Shown here piece after piece: positions 1 to 9,700 of a DNA stretch of 64,000 nt; position 1 is the first letter of the stretch, and the number at the start of each line of letters is the position of its first letter. The translations under genes and the position numbers were made by a program. The notes beneath the pieces were generated by a model. That model made no database searches. It worked only from the letters and a program-made list of their open reading frames with translations, and had not been told where the DNA came from. Origin of the DNA: Palsa-459 sp035510855 (GTDB lineage: Bacteria > Actinomycetota > Acidimicrobiia > Acidimicrobiales > RAAP-2); the NCBI GenBank assembly GCA_035510855.1, contig DATKGG010000058.1:1-64000 (forward strand). Reading direction: 5' to 3'.

Positions 1-744
1 CGCGGGCTGCGGGACGGGGTTCGGCCCGCGCACGATGCCCTGGAGCGCCCCGTTGCAACCGAATGCCATGAGCGCCTGGCAGATCGAGCGATGCGTGGAG
101 ACCGCGCCCTTCGGGGAGCCCGTGGTCCCCGATGTGTACAGGATCGTCGCGTCGCTCTCGGGGTCGACCTCGACGTGGGGCATCGGGTTGCCCCGGACGA
201 CCACGTCCTCCCACCGGGTAACGCCGGGCGGCACGGGCACGAGCGTGTCGGTGCGCGTCGCGAGGAGGGCGATGCCGCGCCGATCGCACACGGGGTGTGC
301 CCGGGCCATGCGCTCGGGATCGCACACGAGAACCGAGAGCCCCGCGTCGCCCGCGGCGTAGTCGATCTCCTCTTCGGTCCACCACGCGTTGAGCGAGACC
401 GAGATCGCCCCGACCGAGAGCGCCGCGGCAAAAGTGACGATCCACTCCGGCAGGTTGCGCATCGCGATCCCGACGCGGTCCCCGGGCTTGACCCCGAACT
501 CGTGGACCAGGGCGTGCCCGAGCGCGTCGGCCTCGGCGAGCACGTCCTCGAAGGTCCACTCCTCGTCCTCGTAGACCAAGAAGGTCTTGTCCGAGCCCCT
601 CGCACCGTTGAAGATCTCGACCAGGTTCTTGGGGGCGTTCTCGAACGCCCGGTAGGCGATCCCGCCGAGGACGCGCTCGTTGGTCTCGAAGAACTGGCCG
701 GGCCCGGTGACCTCGGCCAGTGCCTCTTCGTACACGACCGCCAT
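1..744 (-). CDS. Acyl-CoA synthetase (AMP-binding), N-terminal part, runs off the window
   Basis: ATP-dependent acyl-CoA ligase that activates a carboxylic acid through an acyl-adenylate. Only the first 248 codons are in the window; the gene continues past base 1. The adenylation P-loop YTSGTTGSPKG is readable near residues 205-215, and the family-typical GDRVGI and SVGAISV stretches precede it. The start is the ATG at 742-744 with a GGAGGA ribosome site just upstream. A TAGGAT hexamer (minus strand, 773-778) is a plausible -10. It is divergent from an acyl-CoA dehydrogenase, so a role in fatty or branched acyl catabolism is likely. Substrate cannot be read. Confidence 0.9.
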   Translation of the reverse strand, partial: MAVVYEEALAEVTGPGQFFETNERVLGGIAYRAFENAPKNLVEIFNGARGSDKTFLVYEDEEWTFEDVLAEADALGHALVHEFGVKPGDRVGIAMRNLPEWIVTFAAALSVGAISVSLNAWWTEEEIDYAAGDAGLSVLVCDPERMARAHPVCDRRGIALLATRTDTLVPVPPGVTRWEDVVVRGNPMPHVEVDPESDATILYTSGTTGSPKGAVSTHRSICQALMAFGCNGALQGIVRGPNPVPQPA

Positions 745-816
745 CGACGTCCTCCTGCCTCGCTTCCGCGGCATCCTACGAGAGCCGCCAATTGGGCAGG
801 CACGGGGCCTGGTTGC

Positions 817-822
817 TAGTAA
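817..822 (+). promoter_or_regulatory. Candidate -10 (TAGTAA) of a leaderless promoter
   Basis: TAGTAA ends 6 nt before the acyl-CoA dehydrogenase ATG at 829. No Shine-Dalgarno is visible in between, so transcription probably starts at or near the start codon. It belongs to a series of similar hexamers in this window. Confidence 0.45.
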
Positions 823-828
823 TGCGCC

Positions 829-2079
829 ATGCCGATCAACGTCACCGCGGTCCCGTCCCTGCCCGACCACGTGAACTCCGTGCGACTCCGCACGGCCGCC
901 ATCGTGAACGAAGAGATCCTCCCGCGCGAAGGGGTGCTCTACCCGCACCGCAACGGCAACCCGAGCGACGCTCAGCGCGAGGCCGCGCACGTCGCGCGCG
1001 AGTCGATCAAGAACAAGGTGCGCGACGCTGGACTGTGGGCGCCGCACCTCCCCACCGAGTACGGGGGCATGGGACTCGACTTCCTCGCTCATGCCTATAT
1101 GAACGAGATCCTCGCCTACGCCGGGGCCGCGGCCTTCTTCGGTGTGGTCGCTCCCAACTCGGGCAACCAGGTGGTCCTCGCCAAGCGAGGCACCGAGGAG
1201 CAGAAGCGCAAGTGGCTCATCCCCCTCATCGAGGGGACCATGGAGTCGGGCTTCTCGATGACCGAGCCGGAGCACGCCGGCAGCGACCCGAGGAGCCTTG
1301 CGACCTCGGCGAGGCGCGAAGGCGACGAGTGGGTCATCAACGGCCACAAGTGGTTCACGTCCAACGGCAAGAGGGCCGACTTCTTTATCGTGATGTGCGT
1401 AGCCGAGGACCCGACCGGGGAGCTCGGCCGACCCGGCCAGCAGATCCAGATCATCGTGCCCACCAACACGAAGGGCGTGGACATCGTCCGGGGCATCGGC
1501 ATCTGGGGCGCCCCGACGTCGGACCACTGTGAGATCCGCTACACCGATGTTCGTGTCCCGGTCGACAATCAGCTAGGCGAGGTCGGCCAGGGCCACGAGA
1601 TAGCCCAGGAGCGCCTCGGCGCAGGCCGCGTCTTCCACTGCATGAACTCAGTCGGCGCGATGTGGCGCGCGTTCGACCTCATGGTCGAGCGATCGCTCAC
1701 CCGTGAGGTTCACGGCGGCCTCTTGCGCGACAAGCAGTTCGTCCAGGGCTTCATCGCCGACTCGTACATCGACCTGCAGACCTCGCGGCTCATGACGATC
1801 AAGACCGCCGAGCTCGTCGACCGCCAGGACCCGCGCGCGCGCGTCGAGATCTCCGCGCTCAAGGTGTACGTGCCGAACGCCTTCCACCGGGTCGTCGATC
1901 GAGCTATCCAGGTCTGGGGGGCAGCGGGTGTGTCGAGCGACCTCCCGCTCGCGGGCATGTACCTCGGGGCGCGCACCCTGCGCCTCGCCGACGGACCCGA
2001 CGAGGTGCACCGCATCCTCGTCGCCAAGTCGATCCTGCACCACTACGAGAAGGGCGAGAGCTGGGACTTCGCCAAGTAG
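829..2079 (+). CDS. Acyl-CoA dehydrogenase (ACAD10/11-like)
   Basis: FAD-dependent alpha,beta-dehydrogenation of an acyl-CoA thioester; 416 aa, usual family length. The N-terminal helical domain is followed by the flavin/substrate stretch SMTEPEHAGSD, then INGHKWFTSNG, and a middle beta domain containing GIWGAPTSDHCEIRY. The C-terminal helical domain has QVWGAAGVSSDLPLA and ADGPDEVHR, which resemble the ACAD10/11-type subgroup more than short-chain enzymes. The start ATG is preceded by TAGTAA rather than a ribosome site. Next to an acyl-CoA ligase and isobutyryl-CoA mutase, it fits branched or medium-chain acyl-CoA oxidation, though chain length is not readable. Confidence 0.93.
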   Translation: MPINVTAVPSLPDHVNSVRLRTAAIVNEEILPREGVLYPHRNGNPSDAQREAAHVARESIKNKVRDAGLWAPHLPTEYGGMGLDFLAHAYMNEILAYAGAAAFFGVVAPNSGNQVVLAKRGTEEQKRKWLIPLIEGTMESGFSMTEPEHAGSDPRSLATSARREGDEWVINGHKWFTSNGKRADFFIVMCVAEDPTGELGRPGQQIQIIVPTNTKGVDIVRGIGIWGAPTSDHCEIRYTDVRVPVDNQLGEVGQGHEIAQERLGAGRVFHCMNSVGAMWRAFDLMVERSLTREVHGGLLRDKQFVQGFIADSYIDLQTSRLMTIKTAELVDRQDPRARVEISALKVYVPNAFHRVVDRAIQVWGAAGVSSDLPLAGMYLGARTLRLADGPDEVHRILVAKSILHHYEKGESWDFAK

Positions 2080-2130
2080 GTGCCCGCTCGGCCAGCGTGC
2101 GTCGTCGTGTCGCTGAGGCCGGAGGGGACG

Positions 2131-2136
2131 TAACCT
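2131..2136 (+). promoter_or_regulatory. Candidate -10 (TAACCT) of icmF
   Basis: TAACCT lies 7 nt before the icmF ATG at 2144 and only 4 nt before the GTG at 2141. If the transcript is leaderless, ATG 2144 is the better start. A GGAGG lies farther upstream (2121-2125), too far for normal use. Confidence 0.4.
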
Positions 2137-2143
2137 CGTCGTG

Positions 2144-5100
2144 ATGGACGAGAGCCCGCGCGAGACGCTTCGATTCGTCACCGCCACGGCGCTGTTCGAC
2201 GGCCACGACGCGTCGATCAACCTCATCCGCCGCCTCCTCCAGCGCGAGGGCTGCGAGGTCGTCCACCTCGGCCACAGCCGATCGGTCACCGAGATCGCCG
2301 ACGCGGCGGTCGACGAGGACGTCCACGGCGTCGCGATCAGCTCGTACCAGGGCGGTCACATGGAGTTCTTCATGTACCTGGTCGACGAGCTCTCGCGACG
2401 GGGACGCCCTGGGATCAAGGTCTTCGGGGGCGGCGGCGGCGTCATCATCGCGCGGGAGATCGCAGACCTCGAGGCACACGGGGTCGCCAAGATCTTCTCC
2501 CCCGACGACGGCGCCAAGCTCGGCCTTGCCGGCATGGCGGCCGAGATGTGCGCGATCGCCAGGACCACGCCGCGCCCGCCGATCGACGTCGCGGACGGAC
2601 TCTTGTCCGGCGACCGTCTCGCCCTGTCGCGCGCCATCACCTCGATCGAGCACGACGCACTCTCCTCGTCGGTGACGACCTCGCTGCGCGCGGCCGCGAT
2701 CGCGCGGCCCGTCCCCGTCCTCGGGATCACGGGCACCGGCGGGTCGGGAAAGAGCTCGCTGTCCGACGAGCTGCTCCGGCGCTTCCGCCTCGATCTGGAG
2801 GACAAGCTGCGCATCGCGGTCATCGCCGTCGACCCGACGCGGCGACGCGATGGCGGGGCCCTGCTCGGCGACCGCATCCGGATGAACGCGATCGACACGC
2901 ACCAGGTGTTCTTCCGCTCGCTCGGGGCGGGCGGGGCGCCGGGCGGGCTCCCCGCGCACCTGAGCGACGTCGTCGCGGCGTGCGCCGCGTGGGGGTGCGA
3001 CCTCGTCGTCATCGAGACCCCTGGGATCGGCCAGGGCGACTCGGGCATCGATGAGCTCGCGGACGTCTCGCTGTACGTGATGACCCCTGAGTACGGGGCC
3101 CCGACCCAGCTCGAGAAGATCGAGATGCTGGACGTCGCCGACGTGATCGCCATCAACAAGTTCGAGCGGCGCGGCGCCGACGACGCCCTCCGCGAGGTGC
3201 GCCGCCAGGTCGCGAGGCTGCGCGGCACCCCCGGCCAGGGGCTCGAGTCGCTGCCCGTCTTCGGAACGGTCGCCGCGCGGTTCAACGACGACGGGGTGAC
3301 CGCCCTGTACCACGAGGTCCGGCGTCGCCTGGCCGAGCACGGCCTCACCGCGACGACCGGCGTCCTGGAGGATCCGGGCGTGCACGCCTCGACGCACGCC
3401 GACGTCATCATCCCGCCCGACCGGATCGGCTACCTCGGCGACATCGCCCGAACCGTCCGTGACTTCCACCGCGAGACCGAGCGGCTCGCCGAGGCCGCCG
3501 CGCTCGCCTCGTCCCTGCGCCGGGCTGCCGCTCACCTCGGGGCCAAGGGAGCGGACACGAAGGACCTCGAGCTGGCCGAGGAAGAGGCGGCTGGCGGCCT
3601 CGACCCCTCGCTGCGCCACGAGCTCGACCAGTGGCCCGGGGACGTCGCGCGACTGTCCCAGCCCAGCACCGAGCTCGCGGGCCGCACGGTGGCGCTTCGG
3701 AGCACCACCTTGTCGGGCACCGAGGTGCCGCGTGTCGCGCTGCCCCGTGGGCTCGACGACGGCTCGCTCGTCCGGTTCCTGCGCCGCGAGAACCTGCCCG
3801 GGCGCTTCCCCTACACCGCGGGCGTTTTCGCCTTCAAGCGTGACGACGAGGACCCGACGAGGATGTTCGCGGGCGAGGGCGACGCCGCGCGCACCAACCG
3901 CAGGTTCCACCTCTTGGCGAAGGGCCAGCCCTCGACGAGGCTCTCGACGGCGTTCGACTCGGTCACCCTCTACGGCTTCGACCCCGACGAGCGCCCCGAC
4001 ATCTTCGGCAAGGTCGGCAACGCGGGCGTGTCCGTCGCCACGATCGAGGACATGTCGGTGCTCTACGGCGGCTTCGACCTTTGCTCGCCGACCACGTCGG
4101 TCTCGATGACGATCAACGGACCGGCCCCCGCGATCCTCGCGATGTTCCTCAACGTCGCGGCGGACCAGCGCGTGGCCAAGGCCGAGGAGCTCGCCGGACG
4201 CGCGCTGAGCGGCGCGGAGCGCGACGCTGCGAGGCGCGAGGCGCTCGAGACGGTCCGCGGCACGGTCCAGGCCGACATCCTGAAGGAGGACCAGGGCCAG
4301 AACACCTGCATCCTGTCGACGGAGTTCGCGCTGCGGATGATGGGCGACGTCCAGCAGTACTTCGTCGACCACAAGGTCCGGAACTTCTACTCCGTGTCGA
4401 TCTCGGGGTACCACATCGCCGAGGCCGGGGCGAACCCCATCAGCCAGCTCGCGCTCACGCTGTCGAACGGCTTCACGTACGTCGAGTCGTGGCTCGCGAG
4501 GGGCATGCCCGTCGAGTCGTTCGCCCCGTCACTGTCGTTCTTCTTCTCGAACGGGATGGACGCGGAGTACACGGTGCTCGGCCGGGTCGCGCGGCGCATC
4601 TGGGCGATCGTCCTGCGCGATCGCTACGGGGCGTCGCCGCGAGCCCAGAAGATGAAGTACCACATCCAGACCTCGGGCCGCTCGCTGCACGCCCAGGAGA
4701 TGTCCTTCAACGACATCCGCACGACGCTCCAGGCGCTGTGCGCGATCTACGACAACTGCAACTCGCTGCACACGAACGCGTTCGACGAGGCGGTAACGAC
4801 CCCGACGGGCGAGTCGGTCCGCCGCGCGATGGCGATACAGCTCATCATCAACCGCGAGTGGGGGCTCGCGGGCTGCGACAACCCCCTGCAGGGCAGCTAC
4901 ATCGTCGAGGAGCTGACCGACCTCGTCGAGGAGGCCGTGCTCAGCGAGTTCGAACGCATCCACGAGCGCGGCGGGGTCCTGGGCGCGATGGAGCTGGGCT
5001 ACCAGCGCGGTCGGATCCAGGACGAGTCGATGGCCTACGAGCAGCGCAAGCACGACGGCTCGCTGCCGATCGTCGGAGTGAACACGTTCCTCGACCCCGA

Positions 5101-5356
5101 CGCTGCCCCAGTCCCCGACACGATCGAGCTCGCCCGCTCGACGCCCCAAGAGCGCGAGAGCGCCGTCGAGCGTCGTATCGCGTTCCAGTCCGCGCACGCG
5201 AACGAGCGCGAGGCGGCGCTCGAGCGGCTGCGCGAGGCGGCCCTCAGCGGCGGCAACACGTTCGAGGTCTTGATGGACGTCGTGCGGTGCTGCACGCTCG
5301 GGGAGATCACGGCCACGTTGTTCGAGGTGGGCGGGCGGTACCGGCGGAACCTGTAG
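2144..5356 (+). CDS. icmF: Fused isobutyryl-CoA mutase (IcmF)
   Basis: Adenosylcobalamin-dependent mutase interconverting isobutyryl-CoA and n-butyryl-CoA, with its own G-protein chaperone in the same chain. About 1070 aa in the usual IcmF order: cobalamin-binding domain (residues 10-140, lower axial ligand His in DGHDAS, about residue 21), MeaB-like GTPase (about 190-410, P-loop GTGGSGKSS at 197-205), linker, then the catalytic barrel (about 540-1070). The substrate loop reads PYTAGVFAFKR, where methylmalonyl-CoA mutases have a Tyr-containing IRQY motif; this supports IcmF. Related pivalyl-type substrates remain possible. Starts at ATG 2144 or GTG 2141. Between an acyl-CoA dehydrogenase and a transporter. 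Confidence 0.95.
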   Translation: MDESPRETLRFVTATALFDGHDASINLIRRLLQREGCEVVHLGHSRSVTEIADAAVDEDVHGVAISSYQGGHMEFFMYLVDELSRRGRPGIKVFGGGGGVIIAREIADLEAHGVAKIFSPDDGAKLGLAGMAAEMCAIARTTPRPPIDVADGLLSGDRLALSRAITSIEHDALSSSVTTSLRAAAIARPVPVLGITGTGGSGKSSLSDELLRRFRLDLEDKLRIAVIAVDPTRRRDGGALLGDRIRMNAIDTHQVFFRSLGAGGAPGGLPAHLSDVVAACAAWGCDLVVIETPGIGQGDSGIDELADVSLYVMTPEYGAPTQLEKIEMLDVADVIAINKFERRGADDALREVRRQVARLRGTPGQGLESLPVFGTVAARFNDDGVTALYHEVRRRLAEHGLTATTGVLEDPGVHASTHADVIIPPDRIGYLGDIARTVRDFHRETERLAEAAALASSLRRAAAHLGAKGADTKDLELAEEEAAGGLDPSLRHELDQWPGDVARLSQPSTELAGRTVALRSTTLSGTEVPRVALPRGLDDGSLVRFLRRENLPGRFPYTAGVFAFKRDDEDPTRMFAGEGDAARTNRRFHLLAKGQPSTRLSTAFDSVTLYGFDPDERPDIFGKVGNAGVSVATIEDMSVLYGGFDLCSPTTSVSMTINGPAPAILAMFLNVAADQRVAKAEELAGRALSGAERDAARREALETVRGTVQADILKEDQGQNTCILSTEFALRMMGDVQQYFVDHKVRNFYSVSISGYHIAEAGANPISQLALTLSNGFTYVESWLARGMPVESFAPSLSFFFSNGMDAEYTVLGRVARRIWAIVLRDRYGASPRAQKMKYHIQTSGRSLHAQEMSFNDIRTTLQALCAIYDNCNSLHTNAFDEAVTTPTGESVRRAMAIQLIINREWGLAGCDNPLQGSYIVEELTDLVEEAVLSEFERIHERGGVLGAMELGYQRGRIQDESMAYEQRKHDGSLPIVGVNTFLDPDAAPVPDTIELARSTPQERESAVERRIAFQSAHANEREAALERLREAALSGGNTFEVLMDVVRCCTLGEITATLFEVGGRYRRNL

Positions 5357-5403
5357 GCCGTGCCCGGCGCCGTGTCGCACGGACTTGTTAGCGTCGATCT
5401 CTT

Positions 5404-6699
5404 GTGTCGCAGACCACGCTGACGCCTCGGGAACGACTGCTCGCGAGACTCCCATTCAACTTCCATGACCTGATGACGCCGGCGCTCAGGCGCCTGTTCC
5501 TCGGCACGCTCGTCGGGTTCCTCGGCATGGGCATGCAGTTCTCGCTGTTCGTCCTGTACTGCCATGACATCCGTGGCTTCACCGACATCATCGCGGGATG
5601 GATGCTCGTCTTGGAGGCCTTCCTCGGCATCGCCCTCTCCCCGCTCTACGGCACCCTCGTCGACCGGTTCGGTCCCTCCCCCGTCCTTGCCGTCGCGATG
5701 CCGGTCTCCGCGGTCGGGGTGATCGCGATCGGCTTCACCACGACCGTGCCGCTCATGTTTGTCGTCGTCTCGGTCTTCTCAGTGGGTGGCGCGGGGATGT
5801 GGAGCGCATTCTCGGTGCTCATCACGAGGATCGTCCGCGAAGAGCACCGCCAGGACGCCTTCGGGATCAACTTCATGCTCATGAACGTCGGGATCGGTAT
5901 CGGGTCCCTCGTCGGCACCCAGATCGCGAATCTCCATGACGCGGGGTCGTTCCAGCTGCTGTACACGATGAGCGGGGCGCTCATGCTCGTGTACGCAGCC
6001 ATCATGTTCACGCTTCGACGCCACGGCGGGAGACTCGAGACTCCGGTGCACGAGGACCTCGCCGAAGAGGGGTGGGTCGAGGTGCTGAAGGACCGACGAA
6101 TGGTGCGTCTCGTCCTCTCATCGCTCGTGGTCATGGTCTGCGGCTACGGCTCGATCGAGGCCGGGATGCCGCTGTTCGTGACGCAGGTTGCCAAGCTGTC
6201 GATCCATTACGTCGGTCTGCTCTTCTTCTTCAACACCTTCACGATCATCGTCGCGCAGCTCTTCGTGCTCTCCGGCATCAGGGGCCGGAGCCGCTCGCTG
6301 CTGATGGGGCTCGTGGGCCTCTTGTGGGGGGCGTCGTGGTTGCTCGCGACGTCGTCATTGCTCGTCGGTGCGATCGGCACCGTGGCGATCCTGTGCCTTG
6401 GCCAGATCGTCTTCGCGATCGGCGAGACGATCTGGCAGCCGGTCTCCCCCGCGCTCGTCAACGACCTCTCGCCCGAGCACCTCCGCGGGCGCTACAACGC
6501 GTTCATCGGGATCGTGTGGGCGGGATCCGGTGCGATCGGCCAGCTCGGCGCCACGGTGTTCATCCAGTACGGCGAGGGCCGGCTGTGGACGCTCTGCCTC
6601 GCGGGAGGGGCGATCCTCGGAGGCCTCGGCCTCACGACGATGCGCAAGGTCCTGACCCCCCTCGAGGACGGCCTGGTGCTCCCCGAGCCGGCCCTCTAG
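5404..6699 (+). CDS. MFS transporter
   Basis: Integral membrane permease of the major facilitator superfamily, 431 aa with about 12 hydrophobic segments. The loop after helix 2 contains GTLVDRFGP, the family A-motif region. A central cytoplasmic loop (about residues 205-230) is polar, and the second half starts near 235. It begins at GTG 5404, 47 bp after icmF, and ends at a hairpin shared with the convergent sedolisin gene. The substrate is unknown; co-direction with icmF may be only positional. A drug or metabolite exporter is the conservative reading. Confidence 0.88.
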   Translation: MSQTTLTPRERLLARLPFNFHDLMTPALRRLFLGTLVGFLGMGMQFSLFVLYCHDIRGFTDIIAGWMLVLEAFLGIALSPLYGTLVDRFGPSPVLAVAMPVSAVGVIAIGFTTTVPLMFVVVSVFSVGGAGMWSAFSVLITRIVREEHRQDAFGINFMLMNVGIGIGSLVGTQIANLHDAGSFQLLYTMSGALMLVYAAIMFTLRRHGGRLETPVHEDLAEEGWVEVLKDRRMVRLVLSSLVVMVCGYGSIEAGMPLFVTQVAKLSIHYVGLLFFFNTFTIIVAQLFVLSGIRGRSRSLLMGLVGLLWGASWLLATSSLLVGAIGTVAILCLGQIVFAIGETIWQPVSPALVNDLSPEHLRGRYNAFIGIVWAGSGAIGQLGATVFIQYGEGRLWTLCLAGGAILGGLGLTTMRKVLTPLEDGLVLPEPAL

Positions 6700-6710
6700 T
6701 GGGACCAGCC

Positions 6711-6737
6711 GGGAGGGAGGGGGGCTCCCTCCCTCCC
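6711..6737. terminator. Bidirectional hairpin between MFS gene and sedolisin gene
   Basis: An 11-bp perfect inverted repeat (GGGAGGGAGGG at 6711-6721 with CCCTCCCTCCC at 6727-6737) around a 5-nt loop, in the 46-bp gap between convergent genes. It has no T-tract, as is common for actinobacterial terminators. Confidence 0.6.
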
Positions 6738-6745
6738 GCTGGCGC

Positions 6746-9700
6746 TCACGACGTGTACGTGAACAGTGCCGTGGGCGTCTCGGCCGACGTGCCGTTGTCG
6801 CCGACCACGACGAGCGCCATGACGCCGGGATACCCCCCGAGCGCCGCCGGCGACGTGACGACGATCGACTGGGTCGCACCGGGGTCCGTCGCCGAGGGTC
6901 CCGCGCTGGGCGTCGCGGCCGCGAAGGTCTCGCCGAGCCCGTTCACGAGGTACACCGTCAGGTCCGCGAGTGGCCCGAAGTTGGCGCCCTGGATCACGAA
7001 GTTGCTTCCGCCCGAGGTGGGGCCCGATGGCGATGCGCCGCCGAATGCCTCTGCGCTCGTGACCGCCGTCGTGCCCGGGAAGATCACGTCGACCGTCGAG
7101 GTGACCGGCGTGTTCGGAGCTCCCGCTCCGCACGTGTACTGGCCGCAGACGAGCACCGTGTAGGAGCCGGGCACCATCGAGGGGCTCGTGAGCGTGATCT
7201 CGGTGCCCGAGACCACCTTGAAGTTCGCCGGGAGCACTGACACAGGTGGTGTGGCGAAGCCGTTGCCCGAGAAGATGACCTCGGTCGCCTTGTTGACCCC
7301 GAGGAACCCGCCGCCATTGATGACAAACGCCGTGCCGCCCGCGGAGGGCAGCACGTCCGTGCTGAGCGACGTCACGTCCTGGATCGCCGCGAAGCTGAAC
7401 TGCTTGGTGTTCGACGCCCCCGCGACGGTCTCGAACGACACCGGGATCTTGTTCCCCGTGACCGTCGGATTCTGGTCCCCGAACGAGAAGAAGGACAGCG
7501 ACGTCCCCTTGGCGCTGATCTGGAGCAGCTCGAAGTCCGTGGACGACGCGCTGCCCGCGGCGCCGAAGTTCACCCAGTCGAGTGTGAGCACGTTGAGGCC
7601 GGCCCCGTCGAACACGACCTCGTTGCCGCCGTTGGGGTCCCCGAGGATCGGCTTGCCGTTGGGGTTGGTGACCCGGCTGAGCGAGTACGACGTCGCGTAG
7701 TCGTACTCGCTGATCGTCGGGTAGCCCTCGCAGCCGCAGCCCGGCGGCACCAAGAGCACGCCCAGGTTGGAGAAGTTGAAGTAGCCCGCGTAGGGCTTCT
7801 TCGCCGCCTCGATCTTGCTCGCCCCGCCGTGCCCGGTCACCTGGACCTGGGTCTGGCAGAGCCCGAGCTTGCCCGTGTTGGACGCCTTCAGGCACTGCGA
7901 GGCGCGCCACTTCGGTGCCACGGCCGAGATGAGCACGTCGCTGTGGACCTTGAACGTCGCCGAGACGCCACCGAAGGTGACCTTCGTGGCGCCCGTGAAG
8001 CCGCTGCCGTCGATCTCGACGGTGTTGCCGCCCTTCCCGGGTCCACCGGTCGGACCCACCTGCAGGACGAGGGGCACGGTGCTGCCGGCGTGCTGGACGA
8101 CGAAGTGGAACGTCGGTCCGACGGCCACCTCTTTGTTGGTCGTCGTGACCGACACGAGCACGCCACCGGTGTGGTTGGTGACCCCGTTCAGCGTCGAGTT
8201 GGTCGTCGGCGTGGTCTCCGTCGACGTGGTGCCGGTGATCTTGGTGCCCGAGGCCACGACGAAGGTCGCCGCAGGCGAGGTGCCGAAGGTGACCTGGGCG
8301 ACGTCACTCGTCCCACCCGGCTTGAAGCCCGAGCCGGTGATCACGAACGGCGTGCCGCCCGAGGCCGAGCCGCTCGCGGGCGCGATCGACGAGACCTTGG
8401 CGGTCGTGGTGCCGAGGGCCGCGGCGCACAGGCTCGCTGCCAGACCAGGTCCGACGACGTGCGGGGCCGCAGTGAGCTCGGGCGAGCCGAGGCCAGAGGC
8501 GAGGTCGTAGCCGACGCCGGCCTTGAAGGTGCCGCCCGTCGTGTTGTAGATGTCGTTGTTGCCCGTGGTGATGTCGTTGAAGCCCGACGCGTAGTCGGTC
8601 GGGTTCGAGGCCACCTGGTAGAGGAGCGGCGAGGCGAACCCGACGCCCCGCTCGGTGGACGCAGAGGCCTGGCACGTCGACGACGCGTTGATCTCCGCGA
8701 GCATCGCGGCCCAGAACGGCGACGACGAGGACGTGCCGCCGATCGTGGTCCATCCCCCGCCGATGTAGACCGTGATGCCGGTGTACTCGTCGGCGAAGCC
8801 CGTCACGTCGGGGACCGTCCTGCACACCTCGCCTGCAGGCGCGTTGCAAGGCGTCTTGGACGAGAGGGCGTTCGCGGAGGCGGGCATCCAGGCCGGCTGC
8901 TCCCACAGCCTCGAGATGCCGCCACCACCACCGCCGCCGTTGGCGCCGTCGTTCCAGACCTGCTCTTGGGGTGGCTGGGCCACGCTCACCGCGGTGGTGC
9001 CGCCGACGCCGACCACGTAGGGCTGCGACGCGGGATCGTCCTCGGTCTCAACGGGCGCAGTGGGGAACCCGTTCTGGTATGAGCACGAGTCGTTCCCGCC
9101 GTCGCCCGACGAGTTGAAGACGGTCTGGCCCTGTGCGGCGGCCTGCTCGAAGATCATGTTCTCCGCGGCGAGCGAGCCTGGCGAGTACGTGAGGGCGTCG
9201 GCCTCGCAGAAGCCCCATGACGAGCTCGCGGACTGGGCGAGGTCGTCAGAGACGATGCGGTTGTACGCGTCGATCGAGCCGGCCTCGGTGTTCGGCGCCT
9301 GGTACACGAGGATCTTGGCCGACGGCGCGATCGCCGAGACGTTCTCGATGTCGAGCGCGGACTCCCCCGAGCCCGTGCCCGTGCCCGGGCCACCGTCGAC
9401 GTTCACGGCCCTGATCTGAGAGGTGTGACTCGAGCCGAAGTAGCACGTGTCGAATGCCGCGATGTCCGAGGTCGAGAACGGCTCGAGCTCGTAGATCGCC
9501 ACGGTCTGGCCCTGGCCGAGGTCACCTGCGGTGTAGAGGCCGTCGACCCCGTAGGCGTTCGAGACCTGGTCGTCGGTGATGCCGCCGAAGCCGAGCTGCG
9601 TCGTGCCCACTGCAGCCGGGCAGGCCGACGGTGCCCCTGGTGCACCGTGTCCCGGTACGGTCGAGAAGCGATGCCCGATGCCGCGGATCGTCGGGCGACG

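Noticed and set aside
1904..4414. An 836-codon open frame antisense to icmF
   Set aside because: Its product is low-complexity Arg/Val/Asp-rich and matches no family; it mirrors the high-G+C codon bias of the real gene.
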